NCBI GenBank assembly: GCA_049487715.1
Contig: CP150575.1
Coordinates: forward strand, 310,001-374,000
Direction: 5' to 3'
DNA: 64,000 nt
DNA from: Pycnococcus provasolii
Taxonomy: Eukaryota; Chlorophyta; Pseudoscourfieldiophyceae; Pseudoscourfieldiales
The first letter of the stretch is position 1, and the number at the start of each line of letters is the position of its first letter. A model generated the notes under the pieces. It saw only the letters and a list, made by a program, of their open reading frames with translations, ran no database searches and was not told the origin of the DNA. The position numbers and the translations under genes were made by a program. Below are positions 46,808 through 56,159 of this stretch, in pieces.

Positions 46808-48471
46808 CGTAGAGCTAAAAGTGATCTATCTGAGGAGCTCTCCGTCCTCCGGGGACGGGGGGGCCCCACCTGGACCTGATGAGTGAGGGAGGGGGAAATG
46901 AGCGGCGGAAAAAGATTTCCTTTCGTGGGCTGGATTCGGAATAGAGAAAAGCGTCGCGCGGTTACAGCAGATTGAATAGAGTGGTGGTGCGAGCCTAGGA
47001 ATGCAGCGAGAGGCTGATCCACTCCTCGGGACGCATCCCGGGGCCGCGGGGCTTCTGCGCTGGGCTTCCCATAACTTTTGCCATTCTTGCCATTCTCATG
47101 TCTGGAGTGTGTTTGCAAAACGCACGGATATGCCAGGACCATGCTGTGGAGGCCGCTGTTGCTGCTGCTGCTGACGACTCCCCTGTTGGTGTTGCTGCTG
47201 CTGCTGTTGCTGTTGTTGCTCTCGGCGACGTCGGCGAACTTCACGGCCATTGTTCTGAGGCGGAGAGGCTGAGCTTATATTGCGAACCACTCGACGGCCA
47301 CTGTGGCGAAGGGCGTTCAAGTCTGCTCGAGGCACGACTCGGTGACGCCCGGATATCACTGCTTCTGTTCTCATAGTCTTGAGACGGTTGGGCTGGTGGT
47401 CGAAAACTTGTACTTGATGATGATGGCGCAGCACTGCGCAGCTGTTGCTTGACGATGATGGGGGGAATGATGGAGCTGGTCGGCTGGTTGTGCCGTGCCG
47501 TGCTTCCCTTGTCCAGCTGTGCTTTGCTCCGTGCTGTGCTGTGCCTCCCCCGTGCTGTGCTACGGTGGAGGGGATGGTGATTTTGAGGGGATTGTTAGTT
47601 ATCATTGGCCGCTCAAAGGATCGGTAAATATTTTCTTGTTAGCCCTATGGCTTGTATTTTCGATTCTCTTCAATCTCTGTCCCTGCGAAGGCTTTTCGTC
47701 TTCTTCCGAGCTCCAGCCCAGAAAGCTGCCTCTTTAGGTGCAACTCGATGCATAAAGCAGTAACCTTTTTATCCTCAAGAAACAGCCCCGATCGGGTTCG
47801 GGCGTTCGGCACTTCGGCCCCCCTCCCCTCCCTTTGTCCCTGGCTGCCTGGAGCAGGGAGGGGGAAACCTGATGGGGACTGGTCCAGGGGGGACTGGGAC
47901 TTGGACACTTGGTTGGGGATCCGCTTGTTGTCGCACTTCATGTCTCCTGTGTCGTTTGAGTATATCGTTGGCAAGGTGAGGTGTGGCGTGGCGTGGTGTC
48001 TTACAAGTGTTACTAACTGTCTTCCCAATAAATTTGCTTTTAGGCTTGGGTTGGTGTGGTTGTGGAGGAGTTTTTGGAGCTCGAAGTAAGGTGTGGTGTG
48101 GAGTTGGTGTGTGAGTTGGAAAGTTGTTTGTTTGGAGGGCCATCATCTCAGCCGATGTGCGCCGTGACACCCCCATTATTGACATGGTAAGAACTAAACT
48201 AAAGTAATTCCACTAAGGTTAGCTAGGGTTAGGGTTAGGGTTAGGGTTAGGGTTTAAGAGTTCCGAAAGGGGTTTTCCCAAGGGGGTTTCCAAGGAGGCC
48301 GGCCGCGTCTCTCTCCCTGTGGAGTTACACGCGCACACGCGCACACGCGCACGCACACGTCCTCCTGATTGTTTTCGCTGGATCGCTCGCTCGTGTGTGT
48401 GGGATCCTCGAGTGTTGTTCGCGTTGCGTTGCCTTAACTTAACTTTAAGGTCGGCCCGTTACGTTAAGACT
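46808..48471. other. Long divergent intergenic region, ENR / proline-rich protein gene
   Basis: About 1.66 kb. It contains CTG/CAG-type trinucleotide runs (47160-47225) that keep a Gln/Arg-rich frame open on the minus strand (47605-47096), and a TTAGGG array near its right end. No frame has domain support; a small basic Gln-rich protein cannot be excluded. Confidence 0.5.
48225..48254 (+). promoter_or_regulatory. TTAGGG array upstream of the proline-rich protein gene
   Basis: About five TTAGGG-type units, 220 bases before the ATG at 48472. Confidence 0.55.
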
Positions 48472-51400
48472 ATGCGACGTGTTAACGTCGGTGGCGCCGC
48501 CGCCGCGCCGACACCGGGTTCCCAGCCGCTCGGAGCCACACAGAAGCAGTCGCCGCCGGGTTCTTCGCAACTTGGCTCCCCCACCGCAGGGTTCCCGGCA
48601 AACAACGCAGCAGCCGTGTCGTCTACGCAGCTGCACGTTCACGTGCACGTGCACAGCAGCGGCGCTCCAGCAGCAGGACAGGATACCGTACTAGACGCGA
48701 CGAACAAAAACACACAGGCATGGCCCACGTCGTCGAGTATCACCAAGTATGCAGCCTTGCTGGTTCTACTCATAGTCGCGCTCGTGGCCATCGTGGACAT
48801 GACAGAAATGCACGGAAAGAGAAGCGTCGTCCTGACACCTACGCGATCGTCCGCGCTGCGGAGAGGATACCCACAACCTGAGGCTGTGCCGTTCGCGCCA
48901 CCGGACGCACCACCAACGCCGCGTGCGCCGAGCAAGCCCGACTTTCCCTTGCGTGCGCCTTCGCCGCCTCCGCCGCATGCGCCGTACACACCCTTTGGGA
49001 TCGAGGAGGAACGAAACAAGGAACGGGCGAAGAAGAAGCAGGAAGTCAGAGCTGCGAAACAAGCTCGTTTCGCCGCAGCAAACGGCGACGTCCCTCCTGC
49101 CCCGGAGGCTCCCATCACGGAGGAGGCGGAGCGCGAGAAGTTGGAGCAGGAGCTTGATAACGTGAAAAGGAAACAGGCGAAAAAGGAGCAGTACGAGCGC
49201 AACCTTCACAGGACGGAGAGCTGGGCGGCCAACGACGCACGGCCATTCTGGGAAATTGGAGGCGGGCGCGAAGGCGGCAAACCTCGCGTAACCGGGGAAT
49301 CGCAGCGCGTTCAGGTGGTTGGTGAGGACGTGCCTGAAAACTTCTACCAAGTCGAAGGCTTCGGCCTGCCGCCGCCTTCTCCGCCACCACCTCCGCCGCC
49401 GCCTCCACCGCTTCCGGACTACGTCAAGTCTGCGTACGCGGTGTACGGCGAGGGACCCAAGGGCAAAATCTCGAAGAAGTGGATGAAGAAAACAGGGCTC
49501 TTTCCGCCGCCGAGCCCGCCGCCGCCGCCGTCGCCGCCGCCGCCGCCGCCAAATCCGCCGGAGGTGCCGCTCGCTGATCGAAAACCGGGGCAGGTGACGC
49601 CTAAACACAATGGCAAGCGCATGTTTCGCAAGTGGATGGCGGCGACCGGCAATTTCCCACCTCCGCCTCCGCCGAGCCCGCCCCCACCGCCGAGTCCGCC
49701 TCCGCCCCCTCCCGCGAGAACGGATGCGCGCATCGCGTGGTTTGGCGCTCTGCACTGCGAAAAACCAAGAGTCGTGCACAAGAGATATTGGCTTGGATGC
49801 GTGGCACTTACACCCATCGACCCGACGACGCTGCGCGCTGATGGCAGGAATTTCCGACCTGTGGTGGAGCATGTCGATGGCGTGGCAGACGTGGCATTTC
49901 TCGTCAAGCCGGGCGTCGAGCGCGTCAATATCGCCATCGCGCCGGCGGTGGAGCCTGATCCGCTTGTGCGTACCGATTCGGCGTACCTGCGCAATACGAG
50001 CTGTCCTTGCGTACAGATTGTTGCACATCAGCACATAGATGTGCACGGCACAGTCGACGTCGCGGACAGCAACCTGCTCAGGTCGGAAGTTCCGATTTCC
50101 ATCGGCATCTCCGACATATCGAGAAATCCTGGGGTGACGCGGGCGGTTGGTTCCACGGGGTCCACGTGGCCCGTATACGTGCCGCGGGAACGGCGCGGGC
50201 TTGCACACTTCATTCAACCTTCGGTGGGAAATCTTCAGCGCGGTGTCGGACGTACTGTGGTGGTGCTGCGCGTGACGGCACAGGATGGACATACCACAAG
50301 GCAGTACCGCGTCACCTTCTTGAAGCAAGCGGCACCTCCTCCGAAGGAGGAGACGTGGCTCAGTTCCGTGCGCATCCTACCAAATATCGCGCCTCGCGTG
50401 TATCTTCCCGAGTCGCACGATGTGCAGGTGGCTGGCGACACGCCGGTCGTGCCGACTGGCGACGTCGAGAAGACGGAGAAGAAAGAGAAGGAGCTTGAGG
50501 GCAAGGAGGGCGTGTCAATCACGGTGGACTCGAATGTGACAGCGTCAGATGTTGGGCTCGATCCCATGCGATACGGCTTCTTCAGCAAACACCTGCGTGA
50601 CAAGCACCGCAGGAATGGAGGGTTGCGTGTGACTGAGGACGGCATAGGTGCCACGACAATATACGGCGAAAAGCAGCGGCTTGTGCTGGACAGACAGTAC
50701 GAAGGCTACGAGCAAAATGTGACGGTTGGGTATGGAACGAGCGCTCTGCGCGTTGCGCTCATCGGCGAGGATTCCACGGCGCAGCGCGTGTGGTCCGTCG
50801 ACGTCGCGCTCACGCGGGGATCGCTCGAAGACCTGCTCATGGACGGTGCATGCGAATCGGCGGCAAGCGAGCCTCCCGTGCCACCATTACCACCCGCGCC
50901 GCCACCAACGCCGAGTGCCCCAGATTCTCCACCAGAGTCACCACAACAACCTCCGCTGCCACTCTACCTGTCGCCATTCACGCCCCCCGACGAGGTATCG
51001 CCCCCGCCCCCACCTCCTCCGCCTCGCCCACTCCAATTCACGGGAAAGTACGCCGTGCCGGAGAGACAAGCAGATCTACCACCGGAAGGCCGCCGACGCC
51101 GACGGCGCCTTTTCCAGGAGGACGACTCACCGCCGAATCCACCGACGCAGTGCTGGTCTAAGGTTCAGGGTCTAGGTGCTCGGCTTTGCCTGCAGGTGCC
51201 CAAAGGAAAGTTCCTCGATGACATGAGCGGTGCCGCGAAGCGAGCTTACATAAAGGAACTCGCGCGGAGTCAGAATTCACAAGCTATTTGCCTCGAGACG
51301 GACAGGCATGGCAAGTGCATCAAGTACTCGACGGTCCCACCACCGCTTGCACCGGGCGCGTACCTTGCGCCTCCCATTCCACCCATTCCGCCGCCGCCAC

Positions 51401-52947
51401 CTCCTCCGGCGGAATGCGGAATGGAGCCTTCCATCTCGGCACCATTCGCGGTGCCCTCGTACGAGCAGGCAACGTCTGCTGAAAACAACGGCACGTCATG
51501 GACGATGGTGGTGCGCGTCGTGAAGGACGATGGCTTCAGCGCGCATCTCCATGTGCTTCGCCTGTCCTTCGCGGCGGCGTCGCCTCCCCCTCCCCCAAGC
51601 CCGCCACCTCCTCCCCCGAGTCCGCCGCCACGACCTGCGCGCACGAAGAAGCGGATTGGAACGCACATTTCGAAGAAGTGGATGGCAAATACGGGAAACT
51701 ACCCGCCTGCACCGCCAGGCGTTCTAGGACCTCCGCCTCCCGCTCCGATGACCCCATCCAGAGATCGTGCGCAGGCAATGGTGGATGCCCTGCAAGACGA
51801 AACGCGCGGCAATCAGCAGAAGCAGGCTGACATTGCCAAGGACAGCGAGATTTTGAAGGCGATCGGGCCACATGGGCTGAACGCGATGCGCGCGCACAAG
51901 AAAGATCTCAAGACGAAGCGGCCTGCGCCTAGTGACAACGAAACGGAGGCGGCGCTCGACGAGGAGCTTCGCGCTCTGAAGCGCGAGGCGTTTGGCATGT
52001 CGTACGAGGATTTCAAGCGCCTTCGTACTCCCCCGCCTCCGCCGGAGCAGGGGTGGTTCAAGGTGAAGGGCATCAAGGATCCCGTGCTCATTCCAGCTGA
52101 TGTTTGGAAGAAGTACGGAGTTGGGTGGAAGAAAGGATGGACGAAGAAGCAGGCTGAGAAAGACCTTGCTGGATGGGTTCGGGCTCATCAGAATGACAAG
52201 GCTCATGCTAAGTGGGTCCGAGGCATGACATACAATCAGTCGCACGTGCTTCGCATCCCACCGGCGCCTCCGCCAATCCCTCCGACGATTCCGCCACCGC
52301 CTCCGAACGTCCCTCCGTTCCCGGTGGATGGCATGGGGCACGTTTTCCAGATGGACCTCGAGGAGCTCGTGGAGACGATGAGAAAGAATCGCACGCGCTG
52401 TGCGACTTGGCGCGAGGGAACCGTTACCATGCTTGGCGACCTTCCGCTTGCGACGGGCAACGAGACGGCGGGAAGTCCGGCTTGCGAAGAGACGGAATTG
52501 ATCTCGTACCCTCCGCTTCCGCCACCACCTCCGTCAGCACCTCCAACCCCTCGGCCTCCTATGCTCCTGCCGCCCATGCCAGGGATGGGAAATGCAAGCC
52601 TGATGGCGCTGAGCGTGTCTGACGAAGGCGGCGGTCCCCTTCTCCTCACACCCGCGTTTTCGAGTGACCACTTCAACTACCGCGCCCGATGTCCCCCGCC
52701 GTGCACATCCGTGAAGTTGACCTTCGCATGCGAGAATCTGAATGCGACGACGACGACGACGGTTCAGCCTGCGCGCGCAGATGCTGCCGTAACCGTGCTT
52801 CGCGGATTTGCCGCCACTGTTGACCAGGACGTGTCTGTGGGCGCAGTACCCGCGCGTCTGAGCGTGAACGTGCTCGTCGTTGCTTCCCCTGCGCCTGGAA
52901 GTGAGGAGATGTTCAATGCGACGTACAATGTCGCGCTGCACCTGTAG
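48472..52947 (+). CDS. Proline-rich surface/cell-wall-type protein with cadherin-like beta-sandwich domains
   Basis: The first ATG is at 48472 (MRRVNVGG), giving 1,491 residues; the frame is open further upstream without ATG. A signal-anchor TM lies at about 95-113 (YAALLVLLIVALVAIVD). Blocks of PPPSPPPP alternate with folded parts. Three linkers share a GK-x-x-KKWM-x-x-TG-x-F/Y-PP unit (nt about 49465, 49612 and 51655). Folded segments ending VVVLRVTAQDGHTTRQYRVTF, ALRVALIGEDSTAQRVWSV and TMVVRVVKDDGFSAHLHV look like cadherin-like beta-sandwich modules (Pfam PF12733 type) found in bacterial and algal surface proteins. Lys/Glu-rich helical stretches lie between. Pherophorins of volvocine algae show similar Pro-rich rods but a different globular domain. 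A role in wall or glycocalyx is inference. Confidence 0.8.
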   Translation: MRRVNVGGAAAAPTPGSQPLGATQKQSPPGSSQLGSPTAGFPANNAAAVSSTQLHVHVHVHSSGAPAAGQDTVLDATNKNTQAWPTSSSITKYAALLVLLIVALVAIVDMTEMHGKRSVVLTPTRSSALRRGYPQPEAVPFAPPDAPPTPRAPSKPDFPLRAPSPPPPHAPYTPFGIEEERNKERAKKKQEVRAAKQARFAAANGDVPPAPEAPITEEAEREKLEQELDNVKRKQAKKEQYERNLHRTESWAANDARPFWEIGGGREGGKPRVTGESQRVQVVGEDVPENFYQVEGFGLPPPSPPPPPPPPPPLPDYVKSAYAVYGEGPKGKISKKWMKKTGLFPPPSPPPPPSPPPPPPNPPEVPLADRKPGQVTPKHNGKRMFRKWMAATGNFPPPPPPSPPPPPSPPPPPPARTDARIAWFGALHCEKPRVVHKRYWLGCVALTPIDPTTLRADGRNFRPVVEHVDGVADVAFLVKPGVERVNIAIAPAVEPDPLVRTDSAYLRNTSCPCVQIVAHQHIDVHGTVDVADSNLLRSEVPISIGISDISRNPGVTRAVGSTGSTWPVYVPRERRGLAHFIQPSVGNLQRGVGRTVVVLRVTAQDGHTTRQYRVTFLKQAAPPPKEETWLSSVRILPNIAPRVYLPESHDVQVAGDTPVVPTGDVEKTEKKEKELEGKEGVSITVDSNVTASDVGLDPMRYGFFSKHLRDKHRRNGGLRVTEDGIGATTIYGEKQRLVLDRQYEGYEQNVTVGYGTSALRVALIGEDSTAQRVWSVDVALTRGSLEDLLMDGACESAASEPPVPPLPPAPPPTPSAPDSPPESPQQPPLPLYLSPFTPPDEVSPPPPPPPPRPLQFTGKYAVPERQADLPPEGRRRRRRLFQEDDSPPNPPTQCWSKVQGLGARLCLQVPKGKFLDDMSGAAKRAYIKELARSQNSQAICLETDRHGKCIKYSTVPPPLAPGAYLAPPIPPIPPPPPPPAECGMEPSISAPFAVPSYEQATSAENNGTSWTMVVRVVKDDGFSAHLHVLRLSFAAASPPPPPSPPPPPPSPPPRPARTKKRIGTHISKKWMANTGNYPPAPPGVLGPPPPAPMTPSRDRAQAMVDALQDETRGNQQKQADIAKDSEILKAIGPHGLNAMRAHKKDLKTKRPAPSDNETEAALDEELRALKREAFGMSYEDFKRLRTPPPPPEQGWFKVKGIKDPVLIPADVWKKYGVGWKKGWTKKQAEKDLAGWVRAHQNDKAHAKWVRGMTYNQSHVLRIPPAPPPIPPTIPPPPPNVPPFPVDGMGHVFQMDLEELVETMRKNRTRCATWREGTVTMLGDLPLATGNETAGSPACEETELISYPPLPPPPPSAPPTPRPPMLLPPMPGMGNASLMALSVSDEGGGPLLLTPAFSSDHFNYRARCPPPCTSVKLTFACENLNATTTTTVQPARADAAVTVLRGFAATVDQDVSVGAVPARLSVNVLVVASPAPGSEEMFNATYNVALHL

Positions 52948-52977
52948 TGAGTCCAGACTACCCGGTACATCCTAATG

Positions 52978-52982
52978 TGTAA
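52978..52982 (+). terminator. TGTAA poly(A) signal
   Basis: TGTAA 31 bases after the stop of the proline-rich protein gene. Confidence 0.5.
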
Positions 52983-53108
52983 AAACAACAACTTGTGTAT
53001 CTTTACCAAAAAAAAAACACAATGCTAAGGCGAGCGTGACACATGTATAGGATAGGTTGGGAAAACTCAAACATACTAAGAATACCGCACCCATCAGGGC
53101 CAGGGCCA

Positions 53109-53129
53109 GGGTTAGGGTTAGGGTTAGGG
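53109..53129 (+). promoter_or_regulatory. TTAGGG array upstream of TRM112
   Basis: Three GGGTTA units followed by GGGCTAG, 120 bases before the TRM112 start codon. Confidence 0.5.
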
Positions 53130-53248
53130 CTAGCACCCGGCGGCGGCGGCGTGCTCCTTTCCTGGTCTTTCCTTCCCCCCGTCGCGGCGTCTCGTCACAC
53201 TGGCTGGCCGCTGGAATTTTCTCAAGTGTTCGTGTTCGCGTTTTCGTG

Positions 53249-53620
53249 ATGAAGCTGCTGACGCACAACATGCTCGCGTCGACGGTGCGCGGCGTGTCGC
53301 AAGGCTACCCGCTCGGCATCGCACCCGGCGCCGTCACAGAAGTGCACGCGTGCGACTTCTCGAAGGAGTTTCTCGTGCACGTCTTCCCCAAGCTGGAGTG
53401 GTCCGCATTCGTGTCGGCGTGCGCGTCTCTGTCGCTACCCACCATGCCAGCAGAAGTCACGCCAGCGTCGTGGGAAGACGAAAGCTTCCTTCGGCAAATG
53501 CACCACAACCTGCTGGAAGTGCACGTGCAAGAAGGCACGCTCATTTGTCCTGAATCGGGGCGGCAGTTTCCCGTCTCCAAAGGCATACCAAATATGCTCT
53601 TGAACGAGGACGAAATATGA
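53249..53620 (+). CDS. TRM112: TRM112, methyltransferase activator subunit
   Basis: A small zinc-binding partner that activates several tRNA, rRNA and protein (eRF1) methyltransferases. The protein is 123 residues, normal for the family. The start at MKLLTHNMLAS matches the family N-terminus; the frame is open upstream but that part is Arg-rich and non-homologous. Family blocks are VRGVSQGYPL, FPKLEWSAF, FLRQMHHNLLEVHVQEGTLICPE (seen as two adjacent blocks) and GRQFPVSKGIPNMLLNEDE. It sits about 185 bases before the convergent end of the ARID gene. Confidence 0.95.
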   Translation: MKLLTHNMLASTVRGVSQGYPLGIAPGAVTEVHACDFSKEFLVHVFPKLEWSAFVSACASLSLPTMPAEVTPASWEDESFLRQMHHNLLEVHVQEGTLICPESGRQFPVSKGIPNMLLNEDEI

Positions 53621-53636
53621 TGACATATACCAACTA

Positions 53637-53641
53637 TGTAA
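53637..53641 (+). terminator. TGTAA poly(A) signal of TRM112
   Basis: TGTAA 16 bases after the stop; another copy lies at 53670-53674. Confidence 0.5.
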
Positions 53642-53693
53642 CAACAACAGAAGTGATGTGACGAAGTCTTGTAAGGTTTGCCACTGCACGACT

Positions 53694-53698
53694 TTACA
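53694..53698 (-). terminator. TGTAA poly(A) signal of the ARID gene
   Basis: Minus-strand TGTAA about 107 bases beyond the stop of the ARID gene. Confidence 0.4.
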
Positions 53699-53804
53699 CA
53701 CGCATCCCAAAAAAAAAATGGCGTCGCGTGACAATCCTCTTTTCTGTACACGCGCACCACAAAAAACAAAGTCCATCAACCATTCCCCACCCCCCAAAAG
53801 CGCC

Positions 53805-56159
53805 TCACGGCCCTCCTGACGGCGCCGCCGCTGTGTCAGAAGATGGAAGCCTGCACGCTGCGTAAATGGTAAGCAGCTTGTGATTCAGCTTCATGGCTAT
53901 CGTGGACTCCTGCTTGACAGGGCGAGGAAGCTTGACGATGAGTGCACGTGGCTGCGACGTTGGCGTTCCCTTCCGAATCACAACCAAGCGCCCAACGGCA
54001 TCGGCGTAAACGTCCGGCTCAACAACCGACGTGTCGCACTTGACGTACACCTCGTAAGATGAGCTTGGCATGTCCGGCGAGATGGAGGCCACCTGGCAAA
54101 TGCACACCACTTCAAGATCGGAAGCACCTTTGTCCCCTCCGCCGCCGCCGCCGCTGGCGCCACCACCACCGCTGCCGCCGCTTGGGAGAATGTGCGATGT
54201 GTCGTCGAGAACCATCTCCCTCGCTGTCTCGCCCGTATTGACGTGATTCGCGTTGAACACGTCGCCAGTTAGCAGCTGATCAATGCTCGTCATCACGTCA
54301 AAGTTGTTGTCTGACGCGATTGGCAGAGCTGCAATGGAGATGTCACGCTTCGTCGCGTACGACTCCCAGACGAACATACGCGTCTTGCCGAGCTCAGGGA
54401 AAGGGCTGTGGACGCCGGCATCGAAGTAGACGAACGGCTCGTCCCTGTGTGCATCGTACACGCCGCCATGGTACGAGCCATCGTCGCACCGCACCCAAAG
54501 GCGCTTGCAGTGAAACGCGCCCGTCGCTGTGCGCCGGTCGTTGGCGAGAATCGTGGCAGACTGGCGTTCCTCCGACGTCGCGTCAGCTGGATAATCTGGG
54601 TGTTCAGCACGATCCTCTGTCGCTTTCTTCTGAGCGCTCTCGCTCGATCGGCGTATCAGTATGCGCCGCGGTCGTGTTGACACACCTGCACCTGCACCTG
54701 CACCTGCGCCTGCACCTGCACCTGCGCCTGCACCAGCGCCTGCATCGACTTCCACTGCTGAGCTCGACTTCCATGCCAGAGCTGCGTCGCTCTGGCGTGG
54801 TTCTCCTTCTGGCTGCGCGAGTCCATCTGAGAGGCTGAAATCTCCGCGCTTGCTCCGCTTCGACCCTGCTGCCGTCGACGTGCGTGCCGTATCACCCGTG
54901 CGCCTCTTTTTCGCAGCCGGCATGATCTTCGGACCTCGCATCTTTGGCGAGACGTACGTTTTCAGCTCACTTTTCTTTGGCGTCCCAAGCTTTTGTTCTT
55001 GGTGTTTGAGTTCGAGCTCATTCAGCCCCACCGCCTCGAAGAAGCTGCGCATCAGGTACGCTGCATTCGTGCATGTCCTGCTGTCGATACCGCACAGGCG
55101 TGCGATCTGTGTCCATCCGCCTGTCGTGTTACGAACAGCGTTCGATCCACCGTGCTCGAGGACGCTGGCGTACAGTTGGTACAGATCAATCGCCTTCTTT
55201 CTGTTCAAGAACTCGGTAGGCAGTCTGGGTCGCGATCCTGACGAGCGAAATCCCTTGAAGTTTGGTCGTTCTTGTATTTTGTCCCACAGGCGATGAAATG
55301 CTGCGTCGAACTGCGCGCGGCTCATCCACGAGCGTTCTTCTTCTTCTTCTTCTTCTTCTTCTTCGTCGTCGTCGCCGTCGCCGTCGCCGTCGTCTTCATC
55401 GTCGTCTTCTTCTTCTTCTTCTTCGTCGTCGTCTCCAAGACCACAAGCAGCAGCAACAACAGCTTTAGCGGCGGTGGCAGCGGCATGTTTGAGTGCACTT
55501 TTCTTTCGCGGCACAGGTAACATGGTTTCTTCGTAGCGATCCGCCGCCTTCCGCTTTCGTGGTCCTTCAATCGGCGTGAATCCCTCCAGCAGGCTCAAGT
55601 CTCCCCTCTTCCGACTTGGACTTGGTTTCGAATTGGGCATGACGTTGGTTTCTGGAGCAGCCGGATCCGCACCCGCGTCGTCGTCGTCCGTGCGGTTGTC
55701 TGCGAGAAGAATAGCGTCAGCGGCGCTACCACCCGCCCCCGCTCCTGAGGGCCTGCCACCTCCCAACCTATCCATGTCCATATCCATGTCGTCGTCGTCA
55801 TTGTCCACGTCTCGGCAGGCATTTGTTTCAACCGGGATTCCTGAAGGGGCATGGTACTCCTCGGGAGGCTGCGCAGCAGAGGATTTCAGAAAGTCTTCGA
55901 GGTCTTCCCCCACCACAGGTCCGTGAACATCGGCGCGTGTATCGCGTGGCACGGCAGCGGGCGACGGTTCCCCCTGATGCAAGGATGCGTGGTCGTCATC
56001 ACCAACGGTAACATGAGCAGCACGGTCCCCAGAAGCATTACCCCTGTTACCCCCACCACTAGCAGACGGCGATGACGACGAGTAATTGACCCCCACGACG
56101 ACGAGATTGCCACCACCACCAGACCCAGGACCACCACCAGGAGGAGGAGCCGTGCTCAT
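53805..56159 (-). CDS. ARID/BRIGHT-domain nuclear protein
   Basis: The protein is 784 residues from the first ATG at 56159 (MSTAPPPGGG). The N-terminal third is disordered with basic patches and long Asp/Glu runs. An ARID-like DNA-binding domain covers about 276-390: FDAAFHRLWDKIQ, NRKKAIDLYQLYASVLEHGG, then WTQIARLCGI and AAYLMRSFFEAVGL. A basic linker with nuclear-localisation-like KKRR, a Gly/Ala repeat (AGAGAG, nt about 54690-54740) and a C-terminal folded region follow. The latter has a Tudor/agenet-like strand pattern (RLWVRCDDGSYHGGVYDAH) and a last domain around EVVCICQVASISPDM. ARID proteins usually sit in chromatin-remodelling complexes; the exact complex cannot be told. Confidence 0.75.
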   Translation of the reverse strand: MSTAPPPGGGPGSGGGGNLVVVGVNYSSSSPSASGGGNRGNASGDRAAHVTVGDDDHASLHQGEPSPAAVPRDTRADVHGPVVGEDLEDFLKSSAAQPPEEYHAPSGIPVETNACRDVDNDDDDMDMDMDRLGGGRPSGAGAGGSAADAILLADNRTDDDDAGADPAAPETNVMPNSKPSPSRKRGDLSLLEGFTPIEGPRKRKAADRYEETMLPVPRKKSALKHAAATAAKAVVAAACGLGDDDEEEEEEDDDEDDGDGDGDDDEEEEEEEEEERSWMSRAQFDAAFHRLWDKIQERPNFKGFRSSGSRPRLPTEFLNRKKAIDLYQLYASVLEHGGSNAVRNTTGGWTQIARLCGIDSRTCTNAAYLMRSFFEAVGLNELELKHQEQKLGTPKKSELKTYVSPKMRGPKIMPAAKKRRTGDTARTSTAAGSKRSKRGDFSLSDGLAQPEGEPRQSDAALAWKSSSAVEVDAGAGAGAGAGAGAGAGAGAGVSTRPRRILIRRSSESAQKKATEDRAEHPDYPADATSEERQSATILANDRRTATGAFHCKRLWVRCDDGSYHGGVYDAHRDEPFVYFDAGVHSPFPELGKTRMFVWESYATKRDISIAALPIASDNNFDVMTSIDQLLTGDVFNANHVNTGETAREMVLDDTSHILPSGGSGGGGASGGGGGGDKGASDLEVVCICQVASISPDMPSSSYEVYVKCDTSVVEPDVYADAVGRLVVIRKGTPTSQPRALIVKLPRPVKQESTIAMKLNHKLLTIYAACRLPSSDTAAAPSGGP

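Noticed and set aside
47096-47605. 169-residue Gln/Arg-rich minus-strand ORF
   Set aside because: It is kept open by CTG/CAG repeats, with no domain or clear start; described only as intergenic content.
48766-50328. 520-residue minus-strand Arg-rich ORF
   Set aside because: It is antisense to poly-Pro codons of the surface-protein gene, which generate Arg/Gly/Trp-rich shadows.
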